Source: Penumbrarchaeum sp964445525
Lineage (GTDB): Archaea; Thermoplasmatota; Penumbrarchaeia; Penumbrarchaeales; Penumbrarchaeaceae
Length of the DNA: 64,000 nt
Direction of reading: 5' to 3'
NCBI GenBank assembly: GCA_964445525.1
Contig: CAYULA010000007.1
Coordinates: 1-64,000 of the forward strand
This document shows positions 63,978-64,000 of this stretch, in pieces. The position numbers and the translations under genes are program-made. The notes under the pieces were generated by a model. That model saw only the letters and a list, made by a program, of their open reading frames with translations. It was not told where the DNA came from and did not search any database. Numbering within the stretch: position 1 is the first letter of the stretch; each line of letters opens with the position of its first letter.

Positions 63978-64000
63978 TTGAATCACACCTCAAGGTCCCT

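Overview
The window looks like chromosomal DNA of an archaeon. The evidence is an archaeal translation set (L37e, an Sm/Lsm protein, elongation factor 1-beta, a UPF0201 protein, archaeal-type aspartyl-tRNA synthetase), archaeosine tRNA-guanine transglycosylase, the archaeal AMP-salvage enzymes AMP phosphorylase and ribose-1,5-bisphosphate isomerase, TATA-type promoters and two leaderless gene starts. A clostripain-like (C11) and two gingipain-like (C25) surface peptidases, many membrane-anchored surface proteins and a divergent FtsZ/tubulin homologue fit a heterotrophic Thermoplasmata-type lineage such as the sediment MBG-D group. That placement is inference; no rRNA is present to confirm it.

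Layout. 0.1-14 kb: a membrane-anchored surface protein, small cytosolic proteins, a C11 peptidase fused to four beta-helix modules, a cation transporter and a 1.9-kDa-residue-scale C25 peptidase. 14.0-14.5 kb: tRNA-Ala followed by an array of hairpin repeats. 14.5-18.3 kb: small membrane proteins, a HAD hydrolase and a polytopic membrane protein. 18.3-22.1 kb (minus strand): lsm-rpl37e and a second C25 peptidase. 22.2-24.9 kb: a nucleotidyltransferase-like gene and an unknown partner. 24.9-32.4 kb (minus strand): a six-gene run of 2-hydroxyacid dehydrogenase, tgtA, a degenerate beta-lactamase-fold protein, ribose-1,5-bisphosphate isomerase, AMP phosphorylase and an ATP-grasp ligase. 32.5-36 kb: a MoxR-type ATPase and a VWA protein. 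36-38.2 kb: small regulators and THEP1 NTPase. 38.4-42.6 kb: a large beta-propeller surface protein. 42.8-45.8 kb (minus strand): the FtsZ-like protein and AspS. 46-54.4 kb: two type I surface proteins and a giant coiled-coil protein. 54.5-59.2 kb: an acyltransferase-like protein, a TctA-family transporter, an OB-fold surface protein and a protein disulfide oxidoreductase. 59.3-61.2 kb: a soluble PAS histidine kinase. 61.3-61.55 kb: tRNA-Asn with a second structured tail element. 61.6-64 kb: a membrane-anchored winged-helix regulator, UPF0201 and EF-1-beta.

How the parts work together. AMP phosphorylase and ribose-1,5-bisphosphate isomerase are two consecutive steps of the pathway that turns AMP into ribulose 1,5-bisphosphate for type III RuBisCO; the RuBisCO is not in the window. 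The extracellular peptidases point to growth on external protein. Several type I surface proteins carry 70-130 residue cytoplasmic tails.

The least expected signal is non-coding. Each of the two tRNA genes is followed, after a 33-34 nt spacer, by a hairpin-rich element that ends in a copy of that tRNA's own 3' end. A hairpin family with a conserved TTTCGTC loop and compensatory stem changes occurs twice behind tRNA-Ala and again at 42.7 kb behind the FtsZ-like gene.
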